21,860 bases of DNA from the NCBI GenBank assembly GCA_030151225.1, contig JASLEG010000307.1, positions 1 to 21,860 of the forward strand, written 5' to 3'. Numbering within the stretch: position 1 is the stretch's first letter; every line of letters starts with the position of its first letter. Below are positions 6,781 through 14,778 of the stretch, piece after piece. A model generated the notes under the pieces. The model was not told the origin of the DNA and searched no databases. It saw nothing but the letters and a program-made list of their open reading frames with translations. The DNA is from Burkholderia sp. Its GTDB lineage: Bacteria; Pseudomonadota; Gammaproteobacteria; Burkholderiales; Burkholderiaceae. The position numbers and the translations under genes are program-made.

Positions 6781-8028
6781 TCACGGCGTCTGCAGCGCCC
6801 CGTCGCGCAGCCGCGTCTGGGTCCAGGTGGTGACCGTGTTCTCGCACGGGTACTTCGCGGCCTCGGCCTCGTTCAGCTCGACGCCGAGACCCGGCCGGTC
6901 ATTCGCGTACACGTAGCCGTCGCGGAACTCGGGCAGCCCCGGGAACACGTCGAGCAGCGCCTCGCGCGGCCCCTTCAGATCCTGAATCACGAAGTTCGGC
7001 GGCTCGGTGCCCGACCACTCCTGCACGCCGAAATTGCGCGAGGCCAGATCGATGTGGATGTTGGCCGCGTGCGCGAGCGGCGACATGTCGCCGGGGCCGT
7101 GCCAGGCGGTGCGCACGCCGAACTGCTCGGCGAAGATCTGCAGCTTGCGCCCGGCCGTGATGCCGCCGATCTGGCTCAGGTGCACGCGCACGAAATCGAT
7201 CAGCCGCTCGGTGATCAGGAAGCGCCACTCGTAGGGATTGTTGAACAGCTCGCCCTGCGCGAGCGGCGTGGTGGTCTTCTCGCGCAGCTGGCGCATCCAC
7301 TCGCCCTCCTCCAGCGCGATCGCGTCCTCGAGGAAGAACAGCTCGTATTTCTCGAGCTCGCAGGCGAAGCGGATCGCCTCCACCGGCTTGAGCCGCTCGT
7401 GCACGTCGTGGCACAGCTCCACGTCGAAGCCGATCCGGCTGCGGATGCCGTCGAACAGCTTCAGCGTGTCGCGCATGTACTTGCGGCTGTCGAGATAGAT
7501 GCCGTCGGCCGCGCCCGCCGGCGCGCTGCCCGGCGCGGCGCCGAACCCGCCGCCGCCGTAGCCGCCGCTCTGGCAGCGGATGTGGGTGATGCCCTGCTCG
7601 CGATAGCGCTGGATGTTCTCGCACAGCTCGGCCAGGTCGCGGCCGTCGGCGTGGCGATACACGGGCACGCCCTCGCGGCACTTGCCGCCGAACAGCTGGT
7701 ACAGCGGCATGTTCGCGAGCCTGCCCTTGATGTCCCACAGCGCCATGTCCACGCCGGAGATCGCGTTGTTCTCGATCGGGCCGTGGCGCCAGTAGGCGTT
7801 CTGGTGCATCAGCTGCCACAGCTCCTCGATCGCCTCGGCATCGCGACCGATCAGCAGCGGCCGCAGGTACTGCTCGATCACGCATTGCACGGCCACGTGC
7901 CGGTAGGCGAAGGTCGCGCAGCCGAGGCCCACCAGCCCCGGCTGGTTCGTCTCGATCTTCACCACGATCAGGTTGATGCCCTCGGGGGCGGTCAGCACGA
8001 CCTTGACGTCGGTAATCAGGATGCTCAT
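6781..8028 (-). CDS. RspA/ManD-type sugar-acid dehydratase (enolase superfamily)
   Basis: This 415-residue protein belongs to the mannonate-dehydratase (RspA/ManD) group of the enolase superfamily. These Mg-dependent enzymes dehydrate sugar acids such as D-mannonate or D-gluconate to 2-keto-3-deoxy acids. It starts MSILITDVKVV, has AYWRHGPI and SGVDMALWDIKG in the capping/barrel region, and shows the expected ligands Asp208 and His210 (HDVHERL), Glu234 (FFLEDA) and Glu260 (QGELFNN). A distal His lies in TAWHGPGDMSP and the C-terminus has the usual KYPCENT. A Gly/Ala-rich insertion follows GGYGGGG. The ATG at 8028 fits family N-termini; a GTG 60 nt upstream is possible. It is the last gene of the operon. 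Substrate choice between mannonate and gluconate cannot be settled by eye; many members are weakly active or have other roles. Confidence 0.85.
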   Translation of the reverse strand: MSILITDVKVVLTAPEGINLIVVKIETNQPGLVGLGCATFAYRHVAVQCVIEQYLRPLLIGRDAEAIEELWQLMHQNAYWRHGPIENNAISGVDMALWDIKGRLANMPLYQLFGGKCREGVPVYRHADGRDLAELCENIQRYREQGITHIRCQSGGYGGGGFGAAPGSAPAGAADGIYLDSRKYMRDTLKLFDGIRSRIGFDVELCHDVHERLKPVEAIRFACELEKYELFFLEDAIALEEGEWMRQLREKTTTPLAQGELFNNPYEWRFLITERLIDFVRVHLSQIGGITAGRKLQIFAEQFGVRTAWHGPGDMSPLAHAANIHIDLASRNFGVQEWSGTEPPNFVIQDLKGPREALLDVFPGLPEFRDGYVYANDRPGLGVELNEAEAAKYPCENTVTTWTQTRLRDGALQTP

Positions 8029-8089
8029 GTCGATACGGGTTTCCAGTCTGTGGGTCGAACGTCGGGGCGCGTGATCGGGCTCCGGCACA

Positions 8090-9382
8090 TCAGGTGCGGC
8101 GCAGCGAGCCAGCCGACTCGCCGGCCTCGTGCGCCTCGGCGCGGCCCGGCACCCTCATCATCAGCACCACGGAGGCGAGCAGCGCCACGGCCATGAAGAT
8201 GTAGGACGCGGACGGGCTGCCGTTGGCGCCGTTCAGATAGCCGACCACCCAGGAGCCGAGGAAGGCGCCAAGCGCGCCGCTCGAATTGATGATGCCGATC
8301 GCGCCGCCCAGCACGTTGCCCGGAATCAGCTCGGGTACCAGCGCGAAGAACGGCCCGTACGGCGCGTACATGGTTGCACCCGCAATCACCAGCAGCACGA
8401 ACGACAGCCAGAAGTGGGTGCTGCCCACCAGGTAGGACGCCACCAGCGCGACGGTGCCCACCAGCAGCAGCGGCCACACGAACAGCTTGCGGTTGCGCGT
8501 GCGGTCCGACGCCCACGACGCGAGCAGCATCAGCACGATCGCGGCCAGATACGGCACGGCGGCCAGCCAGCCCACCGACACGATGTCGATCGTGGCGGCC
8601 GATTTCAGGATCGACGGCAGCCACATGATGAAGCCGTACACGCCGATGCTCCACAGCGCGTGGATCGCGCAGCACTTGAGCACCACCGGCGAGCGGAACG
8701 CGGCCCGATAGTCGCGCACCGGCGCGATGTGCGCCTGCTCGGCCTTCAGGCGCGCGGCCAGTTCGGCCTTCTCGGCCTCGCTCATCCACGGCGCGTCGGC
8801 CGGCCGGTCCTTCACCGTGAACCACCACACCCCGGCCCAGGCCAGCGCGGGCAGGCCCTCGAGCACGAACATCTCGCGCCAGCCGAAGCTGTGCACCAGG
8901 TAGCCCGACACCACCGACATCCACAGCACCGTCACGGGGTTGCCGAGGATCAGGAAGGTGTTCGCGCGCGAGCGCTCGCTGCGCGTGAACCAGCGGCTGA
9001 TGTACATCAGCATCGACGGCATCACCGCCGCCTCCACCACGCCGAGCACGAAGCGCAGCGCCATCAGCATCGGGATGTTGCTGACCATGCCGGTGGCCGC
9101 CGCGCACAGGCCCCACAGGATCAGGCTCGCGAAGATCAGCTTCTTCACGCTGTTGCGCTGCGCGTAGATCGCGCCCGGCACCTGGAACAGGCAGTAGCCG
9201 AGGAAGAACAGCGAGCCGATCAGCGAGGACATGCCGTGCGTGATGCCGAGGTCCTTGTCGATGCCGGCCGCCGAGGCGAAGCCGTAGTTCGCGCGGTCCA
9301 GATACGCGAGGCTGTAGGTGATGAAGATGATGGGCATCAGATACCACCATCGTTGCGGTGCCACGGGTTTGACGCTGTCCAT
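8090..9382 (-). CDS. MFS transporter, anion:cation symporter (sugar-acid uptake) type
   Basis: This 430-residue, 12-helix major facilitator protein begins with ITYSLAYLDRANYGFA, the first-helix signature of the ACS family (hexuronate, galactarate, tartrate and phthalate importers). It continues with GSLFFLGYCLFQVPGA and ALRFVLGVVEAAVMPSM. A cytoplasmic loop rich in charged residues (MSEAEKAELAARLKAEQ) separates the two halves. A GGAG ribosome site precedes the ATG at 9382. The dehydratase start is about 60 bp downstream and the SDR gene about 105 bp upstream on the same strand. It most likely imports the sugar acid processed by the flanking enzymes; the exact solute is inferred from neighbours only. 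Confidence 0.9.
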   Translation of the reverse strand: MDSVKPVAPQRWWYLMPIIFITYSLAYLDRANYGFASAAGIDKDLGITHGMSSLIGSLFFLGYCLFQVPGAIYAQRNSVKKLIFASLILWGLCAAATGMVSNIPMLMALRFVLGVVEAAVMPSMLMYISRWFTRSERSRANTFLILGNPVTVLWMSVVSGYLVHSFGWREMFVLEGLPALAWAGVWWFTVKDRPADAPWMSEAEKAELAARLKAEQAHIAPVRDYRAAFRSPVVLKCCAIHALWSIGVYGFIMWLPSILKSAATIDIVSVGWLAAVPYLAAIVLMLLASWASDRTRNRKLFVWPLLLVGTVALVASYLVGSTHFWLSFVLLVIAGATMYAPYGPFFALVPELIPGNVLGGAIGIINSSGALGAFLGSWVVGYLNGANGSPSASYIFMAVALLASVVLMMRVPGRAEAHEAGESAGSLRRT

Positions 9383-9488
9383 GATGTCTCCGGTAGGTGC
9401 GTGCTGCTCGCCGGCCGCTGGTCTGGTGTTGTTGGTGCGGCGCGACGGGTACGGCGCGATACGAAAGATCGGGCGACGACCGCCGGGC

Positions 9489-10256
9489 TCAGAGCACCGA
9501 CAGCCAGCCGCCGTCCACGTAGATGATCTGGCCGTTCACGTAGCTCGAGGCCGCCGAGGCCAGATACACGGCCGTGCCGACCAGCTCCTCGGGCTTGCCC
9601 CAGCGCTGGGTGGGGTTGCTGCTGCGCACCCACGCGTCGAACCCGGCGTTCTCGATCAGCGGGCGGTTCATGTCGGTCAGGATGTAGCCGGGGCCGATCG
9701 CGTTGGCCTGGATGTTGGCGGCGGCCCATTCGGCGCTCATCGCGCGCGTGAGCATCTTGATGCCACCCTTGGCGGCCGTGTACGCACCCACCGTGGGACG
9801 CGCCGCCTCGCTGGTGAGCGAGCCGATGTTCACGATCTTGCCGCCCGTGCCGCGCGCGATCATGCGCTGCGCCGCCTGCTTCGCCACGATGAAGGCACTC
9901 GTGAGATTGGTGTCGATCACGCGCTGCCAGTCGCTCAGCGCGAGTTCCACGAGCGGTTTGCGGAACTGGATGCCGGCGTTGTTGACCACGATGTCGATCG
10001 CGATGCCGGCCGCGTCCCAGTGCGCGAACGCGTCGGCTACCGCAGCCTCGTCGGTCACGTCGAAGGCGCGGCCCTGCGCGTCGTGGCCGCGCTCGGCGAG
10101 CCGCGCCACGGCGGCGGCCACCGTATCGGCCTGGGTACCGTTGAGGATCACGCGGGCGCCCGCCGCGGCGAGCCCTTCGGCCAGCGCGAAGCCGATGCCG
10201 CGCGCCGAGCCGGTGACGAGCGCGGTGCGGCCGCCGAGGTCGAACAATGAAGTCAT
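9489..10256 (-). CDS. SDR oxidoreductase, gluconate 5-dehydrogenase-like
   Basis: This 255-residue classical short-chain dehydrogenase/reductase shows TGSARGIG (residues 15-22, NAD(P) binding), NNAG (92-95), the catalytic Ser146 and YTAAK (Tyr159, Lys163), then GPGYILTDMNRPL and a C-terminal YVDGGWLSVL. The FDLGGRTALVTG start and NPTQRWGKPEEL segment resemble gluconate 5-dehydrogenase (IdnO/Gno-like), which interconverts gluconate and 5-ketogluconate. AAAGGAAC lies upstream of the ATG at 10256. It sits between a GntR regulator and the transporter in one direction, supporting a sugar-acid role. The exact substrate is an inference. Confidence 0.85.
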   Translation of the reverse strand: MTSLFDLGGRTALVTGSARGIGFALAEGLAAAGARVILNGTQADTVAAAVARLAERGHDAQGRAFDVTDEAAVADAFAHWDAAGIAIDIVVNNAGIQFRKPLVELALSDWQRVIDTNLTSAFIVAKQAAQRMIARGTGGKIVNIGSLTSEAARPTVGAYTAAKGGIKMLTRAMSAEWAAANIQANAIGPGYILTDMNRPLIENAGFDAWVRSSNPTQRWGKPEELVGTAVYLASAASSYVNGQIIYVDGGWLSVL

Positions 10257-10371
10257 GTGCCGGGTTCCTTTCGATGATGCGAGATGCGTTGATCGGGATG
10301 CGGGCGCGAACGCGCCCCTCGCGTGCGTCGCCGCGTGCGATCTCGGTGATACGGAGTCCTTCTGGATCAGC

Positions 10372-11106
10372 TCACACGGGCCTGCCGGCGACGGGCTTGC
10401 CGGCGACGGCGCGCTGCAGGGCCGCGCGATCCTCGAAGTCCTTCTCGGCGCGCCGGATCAGCACCAGCGCCGCGGCCTCGGCCGCCGCCTCGTCGCCCTG
10501 CTCGATCGCGATGCACAGCGCCTCGTGCATCGGCAGCGAGCGCGCGGGGCCGCCGGCGATCTCGGAGCTGAGCGCGAAGCTCGTCTCGAGGATCGACGAC
10601 AGCGCGTTCTGCATCTGCTGCACGAACTGGTTGTGGCAGGCGGCCAGGATCGCGCCGTGGAAGGCCAGATCGGCCGGCACGTAGGGACCGTCGCCGGCCA
10701 CCGCGCGCGCCATCGCAGCGTAGGCGCGGCGGATCGCGAGGCGGTCCTCATCGGTCGCGCGCTTCGCCGCCAGCCGCGCCGCGTTCGGCTCGATGATCTG
10801 GCGCAGCTCCATCAGATCCTGGATCAGCGCGTCGTCCAGGGCGCCGGCGCGTGCGCGCCAGTGGATCACGTCGGGATCGAACAGCTGCCACTGCGAGCGC
10901 GGCAGCACGACGGTGCCGTAGCGGCGGCGCACCTGCAGCATGCCCTTGGCCGACAGCGACTTCACCGTCTCGCGGATCGTGATGCGGCTCACGTTCCAGT
11001 GCTCGGCCAGCGCGTCCTCGGACGGCAGCACGTCGCCCGGGGACAGCTGCCCCGAGCAGATCTGCTCGCCCATCTGGTTCAGTACCTGCCGGTGCAGGGT
11101 CGCCAT
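10372..11106 (-). CDS. GntR-family regulator, FadR/FCD type
   Basis: This 244-residue regulator has an N-terminal winged helix (MATLHRQVLNQMGEQICSG, PGDVLPSEDALAEHWNVSR, then TVKSLSAKGMLQVRRRYG) and an all-helical FCD ligand domain from about residue 80 (LMELRQIIEPNAARLAA, DLAFHGAILAACHN, MHEALCIAIEQGD). The Asp/His residues usual for metal-assisted ligand binding are visible. The ATG at 11106 has GGAGAG upstream; a longer open frame upstream is rejected because the promoter lies within it. It is the first gene of the minus-strand cluster and is followed by the SDR, transporter and dehydratase. Members of this family usually repress sugar-acid operons until the acid binds, so autoregulation through the palindrome at 11120 is likely. 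Confidence 0.9.
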   Translation of the reverse strand: MATLHRQVLNQMGEQICSGQLSPGDVLPSEDALAEHWNVSRITIRETVKSLSAKGMLQVRRRYGTVVLPRSQWQLFDPDVIHWRARAGALDDALIQDLMELRQIIEPNAARLAAKRATDEDRLAIRRAYAAMARAVAGDGPYVPADLAFHGAILAACHNQFVQQMQNALSSILETSFALSSEIAGGPARSLPMHEALCIAIEQGDEAAAEAAALVLIRRAEKDFEDRAALQRAVAGKPVAGRPV

Positions 11107-11119
11107 GAATCTCTCCAGG

Positions 11120-11131
11120 TCATACGTATGA
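11120..11131. promoter_or_regulatory. Perfect 12-bp palindrome, candidate GntR operator
   Basis: TCATACGTATGA is its own reverse complement and lies 14 nt upstream of the gntR ATG and just downstream of a predicted -10 (11138-11143). A site here would block initiation. I looked in the short gaps before the SDR and transporter genes and saw no second copy, which fits one promoter for the whole operon. Confidence 0.55.
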
Positions 11132-11137
11132 TGTAGA

Positions 11138-11166
11138 AAGATAGGCGCGCGCGTCGCCCCCCACAA
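11138..11166 (-). promoter_or_regulatory. Predicted sigma-70-type promoter of the gntR operon
   Basis: Read on the minus strand: TTGTGG (11166-11161), 17-nt spacer, TATCTT (11143-11138). Each hexamer matches four of six consensus bases and the spacing is ideal. Transcription would begin inside or beside the palindrome at 11120-11131. Confidence 0.4.
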
Positions 11167-11305
11167 TCCGGGTTGTCCCGAGGCTTCGTCAATGTGTACC
11201 GTGTTCGGGCAGCAAGGCTGGAATGGCCGGCGTCGGGCCTCCACGCACTGGCGAAGGACCGTGTCTCGATCGGTACCGGCAGCCCGCGCACTCGCGCAAC
11301 AGCCC

Positions 11306-11630
11306 GGCGGCGTGGGCGGTTCGCCGCTCGCGGCGGTGGCGATCGGCCAGGCCGGCGTGACCGTGCACGCCGGCATCGAGGCCGTGATGTTCGCGGTGTT
11401 CATCTACGCGGTGGGCTACGACTCGGGACCCGGCATCTTCAATTCGCCGATCGCGATGGCGCTGTTTCTGGCCGTGTCCGCCCTGCTCACCGTGCTGGTG
11501 CGCGCCAGGCTGTTCCACCTGAACAAGGGGTTCGCGCCGGGCTCGCGGGCGGCGCGCTCACCCAGTCGGCCATCATCGGCACGGCCGGCGACGCGATCGC
11601 GCGGCGCGGCCTGCCGGCCGCTCAGGCGCC
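11306..11630 (+). pseudogene. AspT-like aspartate:alanine exchanger, internal fragment
   Basis: The frame reads AAVAIGQAGV, then AVMFAVFIYAVGYDSGPGIF, ALFLAVSALLTVLVRARLFH and NKGF. After a one-base loss near 11537 it continues in another frame with AGLAGGALTQSAIIGTAGDA. These are consecutive parts of the N-terminal membrane half of AspT/YbjL-type exchangers. The start is missing, about ten residues are lost after GIFNS, and everything after GLPAAQA is gone, where it abuts the minus-strand YwqK-like gene. It is clearly dead. The intact relative would be an inner-membrane antiporter of roughly 560 residues. Confidence 0.7.
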
Positions 11631-11942
11631 GCCGAACTGCTCGCCCGGCTCTTCCGTGCCGTCCGCGCGCCAGTAACGCCAGTTGCCCGATTTCTCGCCG
11701 CCGCGATACGTGCCCTCGGAGGCCAGCGTGCCGTTTTCGTGGAAGTCGCGCCACACGCCCTCTTCCTTGCCGTCGGCATAGGCGCCCTCGGAGGCGGGCG
11801 TGCCGTCCTCGTAATACGCCACGAAGAAGCCGTGGCGGATCCAGCGGCTGCGGTCGGGCGCCAGCACACGCGCATAACGGAACTTGACGGCACCGGATTC
11901 GTGGGGAATTTCCGCGATGTCGATTTCGTTGTGGTCGGTCAT
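11622..11942 (-). CDS. YwqK-like MORN-repeat protein (annotated elsewhere as antitoxin/immunity type)
   Basis: This 106-residue cytosolic-looking protein has no signal peptide. It carries three tandem MORN-variant repeats of about 22-24 residues, visible as HGFFVAYYEDGTPASEGAY, GVWRDFHENGTLASEGTY and GNWRYWRADGTEE. This is the pattern of the YwqK family, named after the Bacillus YwqJ/YwqK deaminase toxin-antitoxin pair. The start at 11942 lacks a good ribosome site. No toxin gene is recognisable beside it; the neighbours are pseudogenes. It may be an orphan immunity gene, or MORN repeats here may serve another purpose. The repeat call is firm and the antitoxin role is not. Confidence 0.7.
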   Translation of the reverse strand: MTDHNEIDIAEIPHESGAVKFRYARVLAPDRSRWIRHGFFVAYYEDGTPASEGAYADGKEEGVWRDFHENGTLASEGTYRGGEKSGNWRYWRADGTEEPGEQFGGA

Positions 11943-12016
11943 GGTGTCGGCGGTGAGCGTGTTGATCGGGTAGTGAGGCGACTGGAATGCGCCTGAAGGC
12001 GCCTCGCAAACTTAGC

Positions 12017-12267
12017 ATGAAACCGTGCCGTGCCTTCGTGCCTGCGCAAGCCACGTGAAGATCGAGGATCAGGGCAGCGTCTCGATCGGCGTCGACCAGA
12101 AACCGCCGGCGAAATACTTCGCCTGCGTGACCATGGACGACGACGGCGCGCACGGTGACTGGAACGTGCAAGCCGGCGCCACGCACGCGCAGACGGAACT
12201 CGGCGTGCCCAAGCGTCAGGGCGCGTGCCGGGTGAACGACACGGCACGGGTGTGCGTGTATCAACAA
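12017..12267 (+). pseudogene. Unidentified secreted-protein remnant
   Basis: From about 12049 to 12264 the frame VKIEDQGSVSIGVDQ, then KYFACVTMDDDGAHGDWNVQ, TELGVPKRQGACRVNDTARV has nearly every third codon base G or C, as real genes here do. Just upstream, in another frame, an ATG at 12017 begins MKPCRAFVPAQA, which could be the start of a signal peptide whose hydrophobic core and frame were lost. It ends where the ADP-ribosylglycohydrolase relic begins on the other strand. I do not recognise the family. Confidence 0.4.
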
Positions 12268-13178
12268 GGTGCAGCGAGCATCTCGAGGCTGGCGAGCCGG
12301 CGAGGCCGTGGATCGCTCCGGCCAGTTGCCCCGCGACACCGGCCACGCCGTCGGCGTCGTCACCGGGATTGGCGGCAAGCAGCACAGCGTCGGCGAAATT
12401 GTCGGTGCGCGAAATACTCCACAACGCGGCCTCGAGTGTGTCGACCACGCAGGTGGACGAGCGAATCTGCTGGCGGGCCTTGTCGCGCTACTCGCCGGCG
12501 TTGACGATCCGCACACGCGGCGGCAGCGACGCCATCTTCGGCGCGAGCACGGCCTCGCGCGACGCACCGCGCAAAGCGCGATGCAGTTGCATGGCGAGCA
12601 GCTGGCAGCACGACACGACTTCGAGGCTGCCGTGCGTGATCCGGCTTTGTGACGCGGCGCACGGCCAGGCAGCCCGCAAGGATTCCCGCTCCCGGATCGC
12701 GACCGGCGCGACCCGCACCAGCGAGCCGTTGCCGGCGGTATCGGGATGCGTGTTGCCGTGCCACTTGCCGTCGGTCGCCTCGATCCCCTCGATGGCCGTG
12801 CGCGTGGCGTGCCCCACACCGAAGCTGCGACCGGGCACGCTGTCGTGTCCGTCGCGATACCAGCGCACCGGCAGCCGGCCGAACCCGCGCGCAAAGCGAT
12901 CTGCATCGGCCAGCAAGGCCTCGGCCAGGCACCGCGCCATGCGGGTGTCGCCGGTCCATTGCCCGGCCTCGAGCCCGAACGGGCCGCCCCCACCATGTCG
13001 CTCACCGCCTGCGCATCGTGCGGCAGGCTCTCCAGCGTCGCACCGATCGCATGGCCGACCGCCAGCCCGAGCAGCGCGCCACGGGCCGATCACGCGCCGC
13101 CAGCGGCGGATGACGATGCGCGTAGTGCTCGGACACGCACTGGACGCGTTCGCTGTCGGTGGCCTTCGGATCGATCAT
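12265..13178 (-). pseudogene. ADP-ribosylglycohydrolase (DraG-like) pseudogene
   Basis: Successive blocks are GALLGLAVGHAIGATLE, QWTGDTRMARCLAEALL, RSFGVGHATRTAIEGIE, NGSLVRVAPVAI, RITHG, VDTLEAALWSISRTDNFADA and LLAANPGDDADGVAGVAGQL. This is the full order of an ADP-ribosylglycohydrolase, which removes ADP-ribose from proteins or related targets using two Mg ions. Defects: a one-base loss near 13083 after MIDPKATDSERVQ; a one-base loss in a G run near 12990; an in-frame TAG at 12488-12490 replacing the usual Tyr after NAGE; and Gly for the first Asp of the metal-binding WTDDT motif. The C-terminus after GLAGSPA is unrelated sequence. The start at 13178 is the likely original one. Confidence 0.8.
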
Positions 13179-13328
13179 GGCGTGCTCGGGAGTCCGAAAC
13201 ACGGCCCGTACCCGTATCGATCGAGGTGCGGGACGTGCCGTGACGCACGATACCCCGGCCTCCGCGCGCGCCGCTCGACACGCCGCCGTCAACGCGAACG
13301 GCCTGAAGCCTCGCGCCCGAATCAGATG

Positions 13329-13696
13329 CGCCACCATCACGCTGAACACCATCGTATTGAGCGCCTTGACGACCAGCGTGCGCGGCAGGGCCGCCTGCAG
13401 GCGTTCGGCCAGGCTGCCGTCTGCATGAAGCAGGTCGCCGGGCATGCCGTCGGGCTGGCGCGTGGTCGCGTTCGAGACGTCGAGCAGGATCTTGCCGGCC
13501 AGCGCGTTGCCCGGCGACGTCAGCGCGTCGAGCGCCACGTCGCCCGGCATCGCGTTGATCACCAGGCCCGCCCCTGCCACTTCGCGCGCGCCGCCTGCGG
13601 ATCGCGATGCCCGATCGTGATCCGATGTCCCTTGCCGGCGAGCGCCACCGCCAGCGTCGTGCCGACGCGCCCCATGCCGAGAATGCCGATGTCCAT
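13329..13696 (-). pseudogene. NADPH-dependent F420-reductase-like oxidoreductase, broken
   Basis: It starts at an ATG (13696) with an AAGGA site upstream and reads MDIGILGMGRVGTTLAVALA, a Rossmann fold with GxGxxG, then GHRITIGHRDPQAARAKW. Near 13560 the frame shifts and about 15-20 residues seem lost; the sequence then continues AGLVINAMPGDVALDAL, LLDVSNATTRQPDGMPGDLL and VVKALNTMVFSVM. This is the N-terminal NADP domain of the F420_oxidored family (often annotated NADPH-dependent reductase). Family sequence stops at about 13329, and the rest of the C-terminus is missing. Confidence 0.7.
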
Positions 13697-13782
13697 TTCG
13701 TTGTCCTTGTCGATTGAAGGATGTTTGCGAAATGCCGCGGGTGTCGAGCTCGGCCGATCTGCTTGAGCACGTCGATGCAGGC

Positions 13783-14175
13783 GCGTGTCGCCGTGTACAG
13801 GGCTTGCGTCGAGGGCTCGCAGACGGCGGTCAGGACCGGCAGGTTGTCGCGAATCAGGGTGGCGCTCACGCCCCACGAGCCGATGCCGTGAACGTGATTG
13901 ATGTTGCCTTCCATCGGATCCCCCCCCCACCACTCGCCGGCCGGCAAGGCGCCGCCATCGAGTTCGTCCTCCACCCAGGCCGCCTCGGGGCGGGCCTGTT
14001 CGAGCCTGGTACGCAGGACCTCGAGCGAGCGTCGATCGTTGTCGTGAATCACGCGCACGACCTGCCCGAGCGTCGGCGGCGTGCGCACCCTCGCATCGAA
14101 ATGCGCGAGCATGGCCGCGCCCGCCTGCTGCACCGCCGCTGCCACCACGTCGAGCAGGATCTCGTCACGGGTCGA
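13783..14175 (-). pseudogene. Inositol monophosphatase family protein, N-terminal fragment
   Basis: The frame reads STRDEILLDVVAAAVQQAG, then LEVLRTRLEQARPEAAWVED, GEWWGGDPMEGNINHVHG and SWGVSATLIRDNLPVLTAV, ending at ALYTATR. DPMEGNIN corresponds to the metal-binding DPxDGTxN motif of the inositol monophosphatase superfamily, and the variant with Glu and Asn is typical of one bacterial subgroup. The C-terminal half, including the second metal-binding motif, is absent, and no start codon precedes the fragment. Its 5' edge coincides with the 5' edge of the LysR relic on the other strand. Confidence 0.7.
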
Positions 14176-14680
14176 GCCGCACGCGCGCGCGCTGCTCGGC
14201 GCCCTGCGCCGGAGCTCACCGAACGTGCGCCTGCGGCTGCTGTCCGAGGCCGCGGCGGATCAGCCCGCAATGCGCCACGGCGACGTGGATCTGCACATCG
14301 GCTCGGAGGTGCCCGCGCATCCCCTCGCGCAAATGAAGCTCACGGCGGCGCGCCATGCGTCGGCGGAACATCTGATCGTGTCGCGCCGTGGCCGACTGAA
14401 GGATCCGGTGGACGATACGCTGGCCGAGGCCGGGCTCGCGCGACGTGTCGTGGCGTCCGCGCCGACGGCGGCCGCTGCCGTGTGCATGGCGAGCACGTCG
14501 GACCTGCTGGTGGGGGTGCCGCGCGAGGCCCGTGCCGCGATGGCGGCGGTATTCGGCTTGCGCCTGTCGGCCCTGCCGGTGGGCGTGGCGCCGCTGCCGG
14601 TCATCGGCAGCTGGCACGCAAGGCATCACGGCGATCGCGCGCATGCCTGGCTGCGGGAGGAAACCGGGAAGCTGGCGCGG
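14171..14680 (+). pseudogene. LysR-family regulator, substrate-binding domain fragment
   Basis: The frame reads LLGALRRSSPNVRLRLL, GDVDLHIGSEVPAHPL, SAEHLIVSRRGRLKDPVDDT, GLARRVVASAPTAAAAV and ALPVGVAPLPVIGSWHARHH. This is the second half of a PcaR/NodD-type LysR regulator, ending near LREETGKLA. The whole helix-turn-helix is missing and about 25 residues are lost after EVPAHPL. It begins exactly where the opposite-strand phosphatase fragment begins, which marks a rearrangement joint. Confidence 0.7.
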
Positions 14681-14778
14681 GGGATGTGGGAGGGACGGGG
14701 GCGCATGCCGACGCAGGCGCTATCCGCGTCCTCACCTCGTTCTCGATGGCACGCGCGCCCCGGCAAGTCCGAGTCGGA

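Noticed and set aside
8025..9350. Alternative frame inside the MFS transporter gene
   Set aside because: Arg/Gly/Ala-rich shadow without membrane segments; the chosen frame has twelve hydrophobic helices.
11107..11403. 99-residue N-terminal extension of the GntR regulator
   Set aside because: It would run through the promoter and operator; family members begin just before the winged helix, and GGAGAG supports the ATG at 11106.
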